Source: Chloracidobacterium sp.
GTDB taxonomy: Bacteria > Acidobacteriota > Blastocatellia > Pyrinomonadales > Pyrinomonadaceae
NCBI GenBank assembly: GCA_016720705.1
Contig: JADKKB010000005.1
Location: 186,001 to 250,000, forward strand
Direction: 5' to 3'
DNA: 64,000 nucleotides
Shown here: one piece after another, positions 1 to 7,867 of the stretch
How positions within the stretch are numbered: the stretch's first letter is position 1
Layout of the letters: the number at the start of each line of letters is the position of its first letter
Program-made: the position numbers and the translations under genes
The notes under the pieces: generated by a model
Told to the model about the DNA's origin: nothing
The model's input: the letters and a program-made list of their open reading frames with translations, nothing else
Database searches by the model: none

Positions 1-59
1 ATTCCGACGGCCAAAACCAAGAACGACATACTCGCGGAGATCCAATACTTTAGTTTCAT
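1..59 (-). CDS. Start of an unidentified exported or membrane protein (cut by window edge)
   Basis: An ATG at 59 reading leftward opens a frame that stays open to the edge. It begins MKLKYWISASMSFLVLAVG: a short basic start followed by a hydrophobic stretch, as in signal peptides or signal anchors. A weak GGTGAAG purine run lies about 5 bases upstream. Only 19 codons are visible, so the product cannot be named. Confidence 0.4.
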   Translation of the reverse strand, partial: MKLKYWISASMSFLVLAVG

Positions 60-96
60 AATCTTCACCCAACACAAATGTTGCAATCGCCGTACC

Positions 97-134
97 GAAA
101 AGCGGGACGCAGGGAAAATGTCCCGGCGTCCCGC
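97..134 (-). terminator. Hairpin downstream of tRNA-Leu
   Basis: GCGGGACGC and GCGTCCCGC form a perfect 9-bp stem around a short inner stem. On the minus strand it is followed by a run of T, which fits an intrinsic terminator for the tRNA-Leu gene read in the same direction. Confidence 0.55.
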
Positions 135-154
135 TATTTCCGTCGTTAAAAAAA

Positions 155-241
155 TGGTACTGGGGACGGGAATCGAACCCGTACGTCCCTAAGGACACAG
201 GATTTTAAGTCCTGGGCGTCTACCAATTCCGCCACCCCAGC
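155..241 (-). tRNA. tRNA-Leu (anticodon TAA)
   Basis: On the minus strand the gene starts GCTGGGG and ends CCCCAGT-A-CCA, giving a closed 7-bp acceptor stem with an encoded CCA. The anticodon arm reads CAGGACTTAAAATCCTG with anticodon TAA. The extra arm (TGTCCTTAGGGACG) is long, as in class II tRNAs, and the T arm carries GGTTCGATTCC. The 87-nt length is normal for tRNA-Leu. Confidence 0.97.
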
Positions 242-457
242 ACGAGTGAAAGATTAACATTCCTAAGCCAAGGTATCAAAAAAGGCATTTAACAAATCGT
301 TCCCACATTCGCCGGTACTATCGAAAATCGGCAGAGTCGTCCGTCCGGGCGTGATCGATCCGCTACGTTTGTCCCAAATTAGGTCAATTTAATTTGAAAC
401 AGTCGGCTTACATATTCTGTAATGCTAAGCCGTGTGATCTCTATTATTTACGGGCGG

Positions 458-556
458 AAAGTGTCCCTAATTAATTTCGAGTTATTGGCGAATTTGGGAC
501 AGGCTAAATGCTCTGAATAAATAAGTTAACCACCCAAAGTGTCCCTAATTAATTTC
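458..556. repeat. 21-bp direct repeat, two copies
   Basis: Two identical 21-bp copies at 458-478 and 536-556 share the core GTGTCCCTAATTAATTTC and are spaced 78 bp start to start. A related GTCCCAAATTAGG occurs near 371. The function is unknown. They may be the ends of a small deleted element or binding sites. Confidence 0.7.
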
Positions 557-750
557 CTTCCCCTCAGGTTTATTACAAAATGTGTTCGGAAATGCCGTAA
601 CACGTGCGTTTGTAGCGTTTAGCGAGATCGTGCTGTTTCACAATACAATTCCCGGTATCCGAGTATTGCTATCCATCTGAATTGGGACAATCTTTGTTCT
701 GCATTCAGTAATTCTCAAACGAACATTGTGAAATGTAACGGCCTTGGCCG

Positions 751-886
751 TGCCAAAATTCGTGCCATAAATCGTGCCATTTTTGCACATGCGGGACGCT
801 TGTAACCCATTGGTAGCAGGGCATTTGCAGCCACAAATCGTGCCATTTTTACGTTGTGCAAGTAACACCGCTTCAAAAATGGCACG
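751..886. repeat. Cluster of CGTGCCA(TTTTT) units
   Basis: AAATCGTGCCATTTTT occurs identically at 769-784 and 835-850. An inverted copy of its core lies at 875-886, and partial CGTGCCA units at 751-768. This is probably degenerate repeat DNA. I see no gene here. Confidence 0.65.
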
Positions 887-1006
887 GCTGTTTTCCGCTA
901 AACCTGCCGTTTTTCTGTCGGTCAGAAACAGCGACTGTTGCTATTCCGTACTCGACATTCGTTATTCGCCATTTCTCCCGAGTACTCACGTGGTGCTGGT
1001 GCCCGA

Positions 1007-1108
1007 ACGGGCGTTGCATCAGTCTTTAGTTTTCAAAGATCTGTTGATTAGTTAAATTATATCATAAATTGCAGGGATACAGTAATGTCGCATAGATGCA
1101 ACGCCCGT
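1007..1108. repeat. Perfect 14-bp inverted repeat pair
   Basis: ACGGGCGTTGCATC at 1007-1020 is the exact reverse complement of GATGCAACGCCCGT at 1095-1108. The 74 bp between them are AT-rich and hold no gene. They could be the ends of a very small non-autonomous element or a long-range stem. Confidence 0.6.
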
Positions 1109-1134
1109 CACGAAAGATCAGCTATGGTCTGAAA

Positions 1135-1335
1135 AACTCCTCTCCTTACAAAGGAGAGGTGGCATCCCGATGCTTTCTATCGGGATGACGGAGTGGTTCT
1201 CAAGCGTCGAACGGGAATTCAGCTTGGTTGACGCCCTGAGTCTGGTGCACGGTGAATCTTTATTACCGTGAGAGAACCACCCCGTCAGCGGCCAAAAGAC
1301 GGCCACTGCCACCCCTCCTTGGTAAGGAGGGGAAT
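1135..1335. repeat. MITE-like long imperfect palindrome
   Basis: The two arms are strongly complementary. The outer 29 bases (1136-1164 against 1305-1333) differ at only about four positions, and the next blocks, TGACGGAGTGGTTCTC against GAGAACCACCCCGTCA, differ at one. Each arm carries an inner hairpin (CTCCTTACAAAGGAG on the left, CCTCCTTGGTAAGGAGG on the right), and the left arm also holds CATCCCGAT/ATCGGGATG. This nested architecture is typical of miniature non-coding transposable elements. No transposase is encoded inside. Confidence 0.75.
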
Positions 1336-1500
1336 CTGATAAATCCCACGGACGGCGTACAGGCCAAAAGACATCACGCTTTCGCTCGATCGCATCGAAG
1401 TAGAAGGTCAATGTCCGGAGAAGTTTAATGAATGATCACAGTACCGAAGTCGTGACCCGCATCGCTGCATCGACACGGCAAGTACGCCGACCCGGATCGG

Positions 1501-2424
1501 TCAAACGGTCGAGCAGTATGGATTTGAAAGAGAATCGCAATATCGCATGCCTGACCCCGATTGCTTTTCGCGACTTGCCTGGGCTGCCTGCCCGAGCAGG
1601 TACCTTGCGAGCCGCGAACCTCGCTTGCTGATCGAACCGATCCGCCTCGTCTCGCCCGAGCTTTTCTCGAGCGGGTCGAGTCCTACAAATGCCACGACCT
1701 CTTCCTTACGGCGAAAGCGTCGAACATCGCCGAGCGTGTGAACAAGTGCCATGGCGTTGATCAGCCCGATGCCGGGATGCGTCATTAGCAATTGAGCACG
1801 CTCTTCCTTATTCGCCTCTTCCTCGAGCCTCGCCTCCACGGCCTTGATCTGGCGTGTCAGCTCGTCGCAAAGAACAAATCGAGAGCTGACCAGAAGCCGC
1901 TCGACCTGTGTCGTCTCAACCTCCTCGATCTTCTTTCTCGCCTTTACCGCCGGCAAACGGAACCGTGGCAAGCCCTTCGATCGTGCGAACGCCTGCAGCT
2001 GGTTAACCACCGATGTCCGCTTGCTCACCAAAGACTGACGATAGTTCAGCAGATCGAGCATCTCCCGGCTCTGCTCGCTCCTCGGCGTGATCGCCGGAAA
2101 TGTCCCGCGCATCAAAAGATCCAGGATCGTCTCCGCATCCCTGTGGTCGTTCTTGTGCCTCGATAACGCTGCTCGACGGATCATCCTCGGATCTCCGATC
2201 TTGAGCGTCATTCCATTGTCAAAGAGCAACTTCTCAAACCACCACAGCGATCCCGTGGCCTCCGTTCCAATAACCGCGTCCTTTCCGCACTTGCGGTAAA
2301 ACGCCTTTATCCCCGCCTTATCGCTATGAAGAAACCGCTTATATCTGATCTCTCCATCCGCTTCATCCACAAAAGCAAGCGTCTGCTCATATGGATGAAA
2401 GTCAACCCCAATGTATACTGCCAT
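1501..2424 (-). pseudogene. IS110-family transposase, C-terminus cut by a REP-like sequence
   Basis: The frame encodes a DEDD/RuvC-like N-terminal domain with the expected acidic residues (D8 in GVDFH, E55 in GTEATG, D93 and D96 in KNDHRDAE). A C-terminal transposase-20 domain follows (HPGIG near 216, FVGLDP near 247) with the conserved serine region SISKRG near 264-269. IS110 enzymes usually run 30-100 residues past this point. Here the family sequence stops after about residue 287, and the last 20 codons read through a REP-like motif at 1532-1554 and unrelated DNA. The catalytic residues are present, but the missing tail suggests an inactive copy. The neighbouring Y1 element starts only 85 bp upstream of its ATG, so the element's left end is probably damaged too. 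Confidence 0.85.
1532..1554 (-). repeat. REP-like terminal motif, third copy
   Basis: The motif reads, on the plus strand, GAATCGCA..ATCGCATG.CTGA followed by CCCCG. It matches 20 of 23 positions of the right end of the Y1 transposase element at 3514-3536, which is also followed by CCCCG. It sits exactly where the IS110 coding sequence loses family similarity, so it marks a junction. Confidence 0.75.
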
Positions 2425-2508
2425 TGTTGATCTCGCGGGTTGTTATTCTTTTGTCAGAATTCGAGTTTACACAAAACTCGACTCCCGCGAGGTCAACACT
2501 TCATAGCA
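2425..2508 (-). other. IS110 left-flank stem region, possible bridge-RNA remnant
   Basis: GTTGATCTCGCGGG (2426-2439) and CCCGCGAGGTCAAC (2484-2497) form a 14-bp stem with one mismatch. Inside lies a second hairpin, CGAGTTT/AAACTCG with loop ACACA (2462-2480). IS110 elements encode a structured bridge RNA in the non-coding stretch upstream of the transposase, and this is that position. The region is shorter than known bridge RNAs, so a truncated remnant is more likely than an intact RNA. Confidence 0.35.
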
Positions 2509-3486
2509 TCAGACATGCGATAGTGCGATTCTCTGTTTGTACTTCTCCTGTACTTTCTTCCATGTGCTTTCGAACTCCGGATCGGTCTTGCATTTCTGTC
2601 TCGCGGCGTCGAATCGGCGGCCGGCGTTTGACTGGTGGAGGCCGACGATCCCGGACATCTCGGTGATGGTCGCACCTGATTCCTTGCCGATCAGGATGAA
2701 CACCTCCTTTGCGGTAATGATACGCTTATTCTTGCCGGATCCGAAGAAATTCTCTCTCTCCATTTCGAATACCTGTTCGATCACGTTCAGCAACAGATCC
2801 GCATCAAAGGGCAACACGTCTCTGTGTTTGCCGGCCCATTTATCGGCTTCGCCCATTCGGTGGATCGTTTCATCGACGAACTCTTTAGAACCGACGATCT
2901 TAACGTCTGCGTAGAATGTCTCGATATCGTCATCGGGCTGGTTCATGGCGGCTGCCATAAATGCAGCGTAGCGTTCGTGGGCCTTTCGCTTATGCGGACC
3001 GAAACGCCGCAGCACCGGATCGACATCGATGACGCCATAAGGTTCGGTGCCAAGATACGCCCGGTGGCTGCTGAATTCGTACTCGTCGGGCGTTGGGACC
3101 ATATTCGCCCGAACAGGATTCAGATGAATGTACCTTACCAACTTCGCGAGATACGGGTCAGACTGGCAAAGTATCGATTTGTGCCGCCCTTGAAATAGAT
3201 GGCCGACCTTGTGGTAACGCTTGTTGTAATACTGACTATAGCCCGTCAGCACCCGCTGCATGATCCGACCGACCGTCTCCGAACGACGCTCGATCAGCAA
3301 ATGTAGGTGATTGGTCATCAGGCAATAGGCATAAACATAAAACCCCAAATTCTGTTTCGCCTTTTCGATGAGCGAGATGAGTTTCAGGTGATCTTCTCGC
3401 GAATGAAAAATGTCCTGCCTGTCGTTACCACGCACGATCACATGATAAAGCCCGCCCTCGATCTCAACCCTAGGTCTCCTTGCCAT
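2509..3486 (-). CDS. REP-associated tyrosine transposase (RAYT/IS200-like) with C-terminal helix-turn-helix domain
   Basis: The first ~145 residues form a Y1 HUH nuclease domain. The metal-binding HLH is at 60-62 in TNHLHLLIE. The tyrosine-bearing helix GYSQYYNKRY (82-91) precedes GHLFQGRHKS and YIHLNPVRA, which are typical of RAYT proteins. A C-terminal part of about 90 residues (ITAKEVFILIG, then ITEMSGIVGLHQSN) resembles the DnaA C-terminal/Trp-repressor-like helix-turn-helix often fused in this family. The enzyme would nick single-stranded REP-type hairpins. The gene is intact at 325 residues and starts MARRPRVE. Its 3' end lies within the element's terminal repeat. Confidence 0.93.
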   Translation of the reverse strand: MARRPRVEIEGGLYHVIVRGNDRQDIFHSREDHLKLISLIEKAKQNLGFYVYAYCLMTNHLHLLIERRSETVGRIMQRVLTGYSQYYNKRYHKVGHLFQGRHKSILCQSDPYLAKLVRYIHLNPVRANMVPTPDEYEFSSHRAYLGTEPYGVIDVDPVLRRFGPHKRKAHERYAAFMAAAMNQPDDDIETFYADVKIVGSKEFVDETIHRMGEADKWAGKHRDVLPFDADLLLNVIEQVFEMERENFFGSGKNKRIITAKEVFILIGKESGATITEMSGIVGLHQSNAGRRFDAARQKCKTDPEFESTWKKVQEKYKQRIALSHV

Positions 3487-3536
3487 TTGACAAGCACTCT
3501 ACCACAATCGCACGAATCGCACAATCGCATGTCTGA
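2509..3536 (-). mobile_element. REP-associated Y1 transposase element with matching ends
   Basis: The left end, TCAGACATGCGATAGTGCGA at 2509, and the right end at 3514-3536 are inverted copies over 23 bp with one mismatch. Between them lies one transposase gene. The stop codon and the last six codons of that gene are formed by the left repeat itself. The right end is joined directly to a truncated DUF3298 gene and the left end to the IS110 flank, so both borders look like insertion or rearrangement points. Confidence 0.75.
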
Positions 3537-3542
3537 CCCCGT

Positions 3543-3920
3543 TCCCCCTCGAACAGCGGCACGACGACGCTCACCTACGATCTAAAAGCCGGCCGCCAAC
3601 TGAAGCTCGCCGACCTGTTTAAGCCCAGTTCGAAATACCTCAACAAGATCGCCGAATATTCGCTAAACGACCTGAAAAACCGTAAAGATCCGGAAACCGG
3701 CGAGAATATGGGCATCGCGCAGGACATCTGGGAAGAAGGTGCCGCACCGACAGCGGACAACTACTCTAACTGGAACGTGACGAAAAAAGGTCTGCTGATC
3801 ACCTTCCCGGCATATCAGGTCGCCGCCTACGCCTACGGCCCGCAGACCGTGATCGTCCCGTACTCAGCGTTAAAAGACATCGTCCGCCCCGATGGTGCGC
3901 TGCGAAAATCGGCGAAGTAA
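3543..3920 (+). pseudogene. 3' remnant of a DUF3298 (RsiV-type C-terminal) protein
   Basis: An open frame without a start begins right at the Y1 element border and ends at 3920. It reads TTLTYDLKAGRQLKLADLF, then LLITFPAYQVAAYAYGPQTV and VPYSALKDIV, the C-terminal signature of DUF3298 domains found in secreted proteins and in the anti-sigma factor RsiV. The N-terminal half, including the expected signal peptide, is missing. The internal ATG at 3708 would give only 70 residues lacking the domain's beginning, so I regard the gene as broken by the insertion. Confidence 0.75.
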
Positions 3921-3942
3921 ATTCCGGCACACGGCAAATAAG

Positions 3943-3980
3943 AAGGCGGCTGCGAAACAAATTCGCGGCCGCCTTTTTTG
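3943..3980 (+). terminator. Intrinsic terminator after the DUF3298 remnant
   Basis: AAGGCGGCTGCGAA and TTCGCGGCCGCCTT pair almost perfectly around ACAAA and are followed by TTTT. The hairpin lies 23 bases beyond the stop codon. Confidence 0.8.
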
Positions 3981-3999
3981 TTGATCGATAAGTGAAATA

Positions 4000-4270
4000 C
4001 TAGGCACTCGCCGATGCCGCGTATGGCGGCAGGATCACTCTTGCAGCTTTTTCCTTTTTAGCACCGAGCGCCCAGTGGGCTTGCATCAGCGTGTGGATAT
4101 CGCGGGTTCCCTCGTAAATGACCGCGGCCTTGCAGTTGCGCAGGTAGCGTTCGGCCGGATAGTCGTTCGTGTAGCCGTTGGCCCCATGGACCTCGATCGC
4201 CATCGAAGCGGCGGTCTCGCTGCGGATGGTCGCTTGCAATTTCGCGAGGCTCGCGGCACCGTTGACGAGT
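4000..4270 (-). pseudogene. C-terminal remnant of an acyl-CoA dehydrogenase
   Basis: Reading leftward from about 4270 the frame gives LVNGAASLAKLQATIRSETA, then EVHGANGYTNDYPAERYLRN and YEGTRDIHTLMQAHWALG. This is the last ~90 residues of an acyl-CoA dehydrogenase, including the helix that carries the conserved YEGT segment. It most resembles glutaryl-CoA dehydrogenase-type enzymes. The remaining ~300 residues are absent: upstream of 4270 the DNA becomes AT-rich and non-homologous. No start exists for a functional protein. The sharp loss of similarity next to the pentapeptide gene marks an insertion boundary. Confidence 0.82.
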
Positions 4271-4328
4271 TATGTTACAGTGCCTAATATTATATTGGAT
4301 CTTAACGTTTCCTTGACTCTTACTGCCT

Positions 4329-5600
4329 ATGCAAAGCACACACATGTTATTAGTTGGTGGAATTCTCCTATTTGCAATTATATTGGCGGTGTTGATCTTT
4401 GTTCCAAAATGGCAGGCGGGTACCTTTACTGATTCGGAATCGAATAATGAACGAGTGATCAACCGCTTTACAAACTCCGAGCGGTTCCGAATGGAAGATG
4501 AGGCTCGCAAGACATTAGCTCAAATCATCGGAGGCATATTTGTGCTGATTGGCCTGATTGTAACGTTCAATGCATACCAGGTTAGCGTTCAAAAACAAGA
4601 TTTGGATCGCGATGCACAAATGACCGATCGATTTTCTAAGGCGATCACACACTTGAGTGACGAAAAGCTCGTCGTACGAATTGGTGGTTTGTTTGAACTT
4701 GAAAGGATTGCGATTGATTCTCCAAAAGATGCCCCGACCACTAAACAACTCATTTATGCTTACCTACATAATAATTTTTCGAATTCGAAGTCTGATAGTA
4801 GCAAGCCAGCGAAAGCATCCGTTGTTCGGAAAAATTCAAATGGACTTTCAATTGAAAATTTTCAATCTCCATCTGAACTCCAGACAATTATCAACGTCAT
4901 TCAATCGATATCCGATGATCTTGAAAGATTAGACATGAGATCTCTAGATCTTTCAGATAGGAATCTAGCGCGTGGCAAATATATATACGCGAATTTTTCA
5001 AATACAGATCTGACCGGGGCGATACTGTTTGCATCAGATTTTAAGGGCGCTGATTTTCGCAAGTCGAATCTTAGCCGCGCGTCGACCGACATTGCTGAAC
5101 ACGTCGAAATTGGTCGATCCCTTGTAACACTGATTACGCCTGAGGCGGCACGAGCAATATTTTCACAGGCGGACTTCGAAGATGCGAATCTTACCGACGC
5201 CGATTTAACCGCTTCGATTTGCAAAGGGGCCAAATTCCGAAATGCAATATTAAGATCGGCAATTTTATATAAGGTCGATTTATCAGATGCGGACTTTAGC
5301 AACTCAGACGCGACTGATTCAAATTTTGGGCAAGCCGATCTTTCGCGCGCAAGCTTTGTTCGCGCGAACTTGAAGGGAGCGGCGCTTGAAAGAGCAAAGC
5401 TCGACCTAGCAAATTTTTCCGATTGCGATTTAAGCGAGGTTACGGGACTAACTTACGATAATTTGAAGCTTGCGATCATTTCGGAAAGGACTATCCTACC
5501 GGCTCCATTTGAGCCAAATCGATCCGAACTTTTAGCGTTTTCCAAAGAAAATGCGAAATTGCTACATAATCAAGTTCTAAATGAAACACTTGGCAAATGA
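4329..5600 (+). CDS. Membrane-anchored pentapeptide-repeat protein
   Basis: Residues 6-25 and 65-84 are strong transmembrane segments separated by a charged loop. Residues 98-133 (TDRFSKAITHLSDEKLVVRI, then GLFELERIAIDSPKD) match the linker found in many pentapeptide-repeat membrane proteins. From about 200 to 390 runs of A(D/N)LXX pentapeptides appear (ADLTGA, ADFRKS and similar), expected to form a right-handed quadrilateral beta-helix on the cytoplasmic side. Function in this subfamily is unknown. The gene is clearly AT-richer than its surroundings, has no clear Shine-Dalgarno, and abuts a truncated gene, all of which suggest recent acquisition. The second Met (residue 6) is an alternative start. 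Confidence 0.85.
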   Translation: MQSTHMLLVGGILLFAIILAVLIFVPKWQAGTFTDSESNNERVINRFTNSERFRMEDEARKTLAQIIGGIFVLIGLIVTFNAYQVSVQKQDLDRDAQMTDRFSKAITHLSDEKLVVRIGGLFELERIAIDSPKDAPTTKQLIYAYLHNNFSNSKSDSSKPAKASVVRKNSNGLSIENFQSPSELQTIINVIQSISDDLERLDMRSLDLSDRNLARGKYIYANFSNTDLTGAILFASDFKGADFRKSNLSRASTDIAEHVEIGRSLVTLITPEAARAIFSQADFEDANLTDADLTASICKGAKFRNAILRSAILYKVDLSDADFSNSDATDSNFGQADLSRASFVRANLKGAALERAKLDLANFSDCDLSEVTGLTYDNLKLAIISERTILPAPFEPNRSELLAFSKENAKLLHNQVLNETLGK

Positions 5601-6028
5601 TAACATCTAACTTCCACCATCGATTACGAGCACCGAGCAGGCGTTAATAGGAAAATTCAACGGAAGTGTTGGGGTCATCTATGAAGTAAGTACTCAAGTC
5701 AAGCGCACGGGTATTGTGGCATCTTTGGGATGCGGTTGGTGCGTTTGATTGGGTGACAAAAGAGAACAACCGGCGCCTCCGTTTTTAGTTAGATTCTTTT
5801 TAATCTTGAATCGCTGTTATTAGCGAATCCCATCATCTTTTCGTGCACAGCTTCGTTCGAGCGGCTGGCGACGGGGGAATCGGGGTCAGGCTGGGCGTTG
5901 GCACAATTGACCGCGTATTCCTTTGCAATGTTGCGAGTCTCGCACCGTGCTTACAAGCGTGCGATCTTAACTGCGTCACGACCGTTGGATTTTGAGATTT
6001 GGGTTTGGGCGAATAGACTTGGATGTAG
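5601..6028. other. Intergenic region upstream of purB
   Basis: No gene or convincing repeat was found in these ~430 bases. The left half shares the AT-rich character of the pentapeptide gene, and GC rises again after about 5850. A promoter-like pair, TTGAGA (5992-5997) with 16 bp to TAGACT (6014-6019), lies just before the purB start. Confidence 0.5.
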
Positions 6029-7321
6029 ATGATCGAAAGATACACATTACCCGAGATGGGAGCGATTTGGTCGCTCCAGAACAAGTTTCAAAAATGGCTC
6101 GACGTTGAGGTCGCAGTGTGCGAGGTGCACGCTGAGGACGGAACGATACCGGCGGAGGCTCTTGAGCAGATCAAAGCCAAGGCGGCGTTTACGGTCGAAC
6201 GGATCAACGAGATCGAAAAGACGACAGACCACGACGTTATCGCCTTTACGACCAACCTCGCGGAGAACATCGGCCCGGCGTCGCGGTTCGTGCATTACGG
6301 ACTGACGTCGAGCGACGTTGTGGATACGGCCAACGCTCTCTTACTGCGTGAGGCGTGCGATGTCCTTTTGCCGAAACTCGACGCTTTGCTCGATGTGCTG
6401 AAACGGCGTGCGTTTGAATTTAAGGAGACGCCGCAGATCGGCCGTACGCACGGCATACACGCCGAGCCGACTTCGTTCGGTCTGGTGTGGGCACTTTGGT
6501 ACTCGGAAACGCAGCGAAATCGCGAACGGCTGTTAAAAGCAAAAGAGCAGATAGCTGTCGGCAAGATCAGCGGTGCTGTGGGTGCGTTCGCACATCTGGC
6601 ACCGGACGTCGAGGAACGCGTTTGCGAGCGTCTGGGGCTAAAAGCGGCGGACGTTTCGACGCAGGTCATACAGCGCGACCGCTATGCCGAATATCTCTGC
6701 ACGCTGGCGATAATCGCCTCGACGCTGGAAAAGATCGCTCTGCAAGTTCGTCACTGGCAGCGAACGGAGGTTCGCGAGGCTCAGGAGAAGTTCAAGGTTG
6801 GCCAGAAAGGCTCGTCGGCGATGCCGCACAAACGCAATCCTATCCTCTCTGAACGCATTTGCGGAATGGCACGGACGGTAAGGGCAAATTCGATCGTCGG
6901 CCTTGAGAACGTCGCCCTTTGGCACGAACGCGACATCTCGCATTCGTCCGCCGAGCGGATCGTATTGCCGGATTCCTCCGCTACACTCGATTACATTCTC
7001 GCCAAGACAACGAGCCTGCTCGACACGCTGGTCGTCTATCCTGAGAATATGCTCAAGAATCTCGATCTCACTCGCGGACTTGTGTTCAGCGGCCAGCTAA
7101 TGCTCGCACTGACGCATAAGGGCGTAACGCGTGAAGATGCGTACGCTTGGACACAGCGAAATGCGATGAAGGTCTGGGACGAGGGCGGCGAATATGCGGC
7201 GTTGGTAAAAGAAGACGCGGACATCTCTTCGCACCTGTCGGTTGAAGAGATCGCCCGCGTCTTTGATCTGAAACACTATCTACGAAATGTAGATCGGGTA
7301 TTCGAACGTGTTTTTGGTTAG
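6029..7321 (+). CDS. purB: Adenylosuccinate lyase
   Basis: PurB catalyses two fumarate-releasing steps: SAICAR to AICAR in purine synthesis, and adenylosuccinate to AMP. The 430-residue length is normal. Signatures of the fumarase/aspartase superfamily are present: TSSD at 93-96, RTHG at 139-142 with the catalytic His141, and the flexible signature loop GSSAMPHKRNP at 261-271 holding the catalytic serine. It heads a purine cluster with purS and purQ downstream, interrupted by one oppositely oriented small gene whose stop codon overlaps the purB stop. The start MIERYTLPEM is the usual N-terminus. Confidence 0.98.
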   Translation: MIERYTLPEMGAIWSLQNKFQKWLDVEVAVCEVHAEDGTIPAEALEQIKAKAAFTVERINEIEKTTDHDVIAFTTNLAENIGPASRFVHYGLTSSDVVDTANALLLREACDVLLPKLDALLDVLKRRAFEFKETPQIGRTHGIHAEPTSFGLVWALWYSETQRNRERLLKAKEQIAVGKISGAVGAFAHLAPDVEERVCERLGLKAADVSTQVIQRDRYAEYLCTLAIIASTLEKIALQVRHWQRTEVREAQEKFKVGQKGSSAMPHKRNPILSERICGMARTVRANSIVGLENVALWHERDISHSSAERIVLPDSSATLDYILAKTTSLLDTLVVYPENMLKNLDLTRGLVFSGQLMLALTHKGVTREDAYAWTQRNAMKVWDEGGEYAALVKEDADISSHLSVEEIARVFDLKHYLRNVDRVFERVFG

Positions 7322-7719
7322 TTTGACCATTTGTCCGCAAGGTTTCCGATAACCGGGATCTTGTAGACCTCGCCGTTATAGGCCTTGATGGCGGAGATGA
7401 CCATAAATACAAACATAGCGATGCCGATAAGCATCAGTACCAGCCAGACCAATGTCGCCAGTAGAGATGTGATCGACGATTGCATCATCACCAACGCGAT
7501 CGAGATCAAGTAGCCGGGAATGAATAGTACCAATGACGTCGCAAACAATGTGATCGACTGCATTGCATGAAATCGAGGTAGTTTGTTTTCCTTATCGGTT
7601 ACCAAAACTATAATACTGTAGATGAGTCCGAGATAACATACGAGGTTAGCAACATAGCAGAGCATCGCTCCTATGTTGTTGTCCAATCCGAGTGCGGTTT
7701 TACCACCGGTGTTTTGCAT
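7318..7719 (-). CDS. DUF4870-type small membrane protein
   Basis: This 133-residue protein has three to four hydrophobic segments, about 16-40, 52-70 and 80-110. Its arrangement CYVANLVCYLGLIYSIIVL, then LPRFHAMQSITLFATS, matches DUF4870/Tic20-like proteins: a cytoplasmic loop with an RFHA(M)Q motif followed by paired helices. The role is unknown; the family is common as small integral inner-membrane proteins. A good AAGGAGAT ribosome site lies upstream of the ATG on the minus strand. Its stop overlaps the end of purB by 4 bp in convergent orientation. Confidence 0.8.
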   Translation of the reverse strand: MQNTGGKTALGLDNNIGAMLCYVANLVCYLGLIYSIIVLVTDKENKLPRFHAMQSITLFATSLVLFIPGYLISIALVMMQSSITSLLATLVWLVLMLIGIAMFVFMVISAIKAYNGEVYKIPVIGNLADKWSN

Positions 7720-7867
7720 AAAATTTTGTAATCTCCTTTGAAGGGTTTAGTTTTGAAACAATTGCCTGTTCGTAAAATTAGGTGAAATCTAACACAAGAC
7801 GTTGATAAAGACAAGATTTTGCGTAACAATCTACAATTTATTTCGGAACGGATACAAGGTGTAACAA

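Larger units (their letters stand above)
242..1500. other. Gene-free, repeat-rich stretch
   Basis: No convincing coding sequence was found here. The open frames are short, have no family features and run through repeats. The stretch holds a 21-bp direct repeat, several copies of a CGTGCCATTTTT unit, a separated 14-bp inverted repeat and a palindromic element of about 200 bp, each listed separately. From about 1336 to 1530 there are coding-like codon runs broken by stops, possibly a decayed gene. The stretch ends in the 3' part of a broken insertion sequence. Confidence 0.6.

Noticed and set aside
3708..3920. 70-codon ATG-started gene
   Set aside because: The same frame continues upstream with DUF3298 family sequence, so it is the tail of a broken gene and not a small gene of its own.
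4058..4510. 150-codon minus-strand frame over the acyl-CoA dehydrogenase remnant and the pentapeptide gene start
   Set aside because: It is out of frame with the recognisable dehydrogenase sequence and has no family features.
1501..5600. Defence island or prophage
   Set aside because: Only transposases, gene remnants and one pentapeptide protein are present. There are no nucleases, helicases, methylases or phage structural genes.
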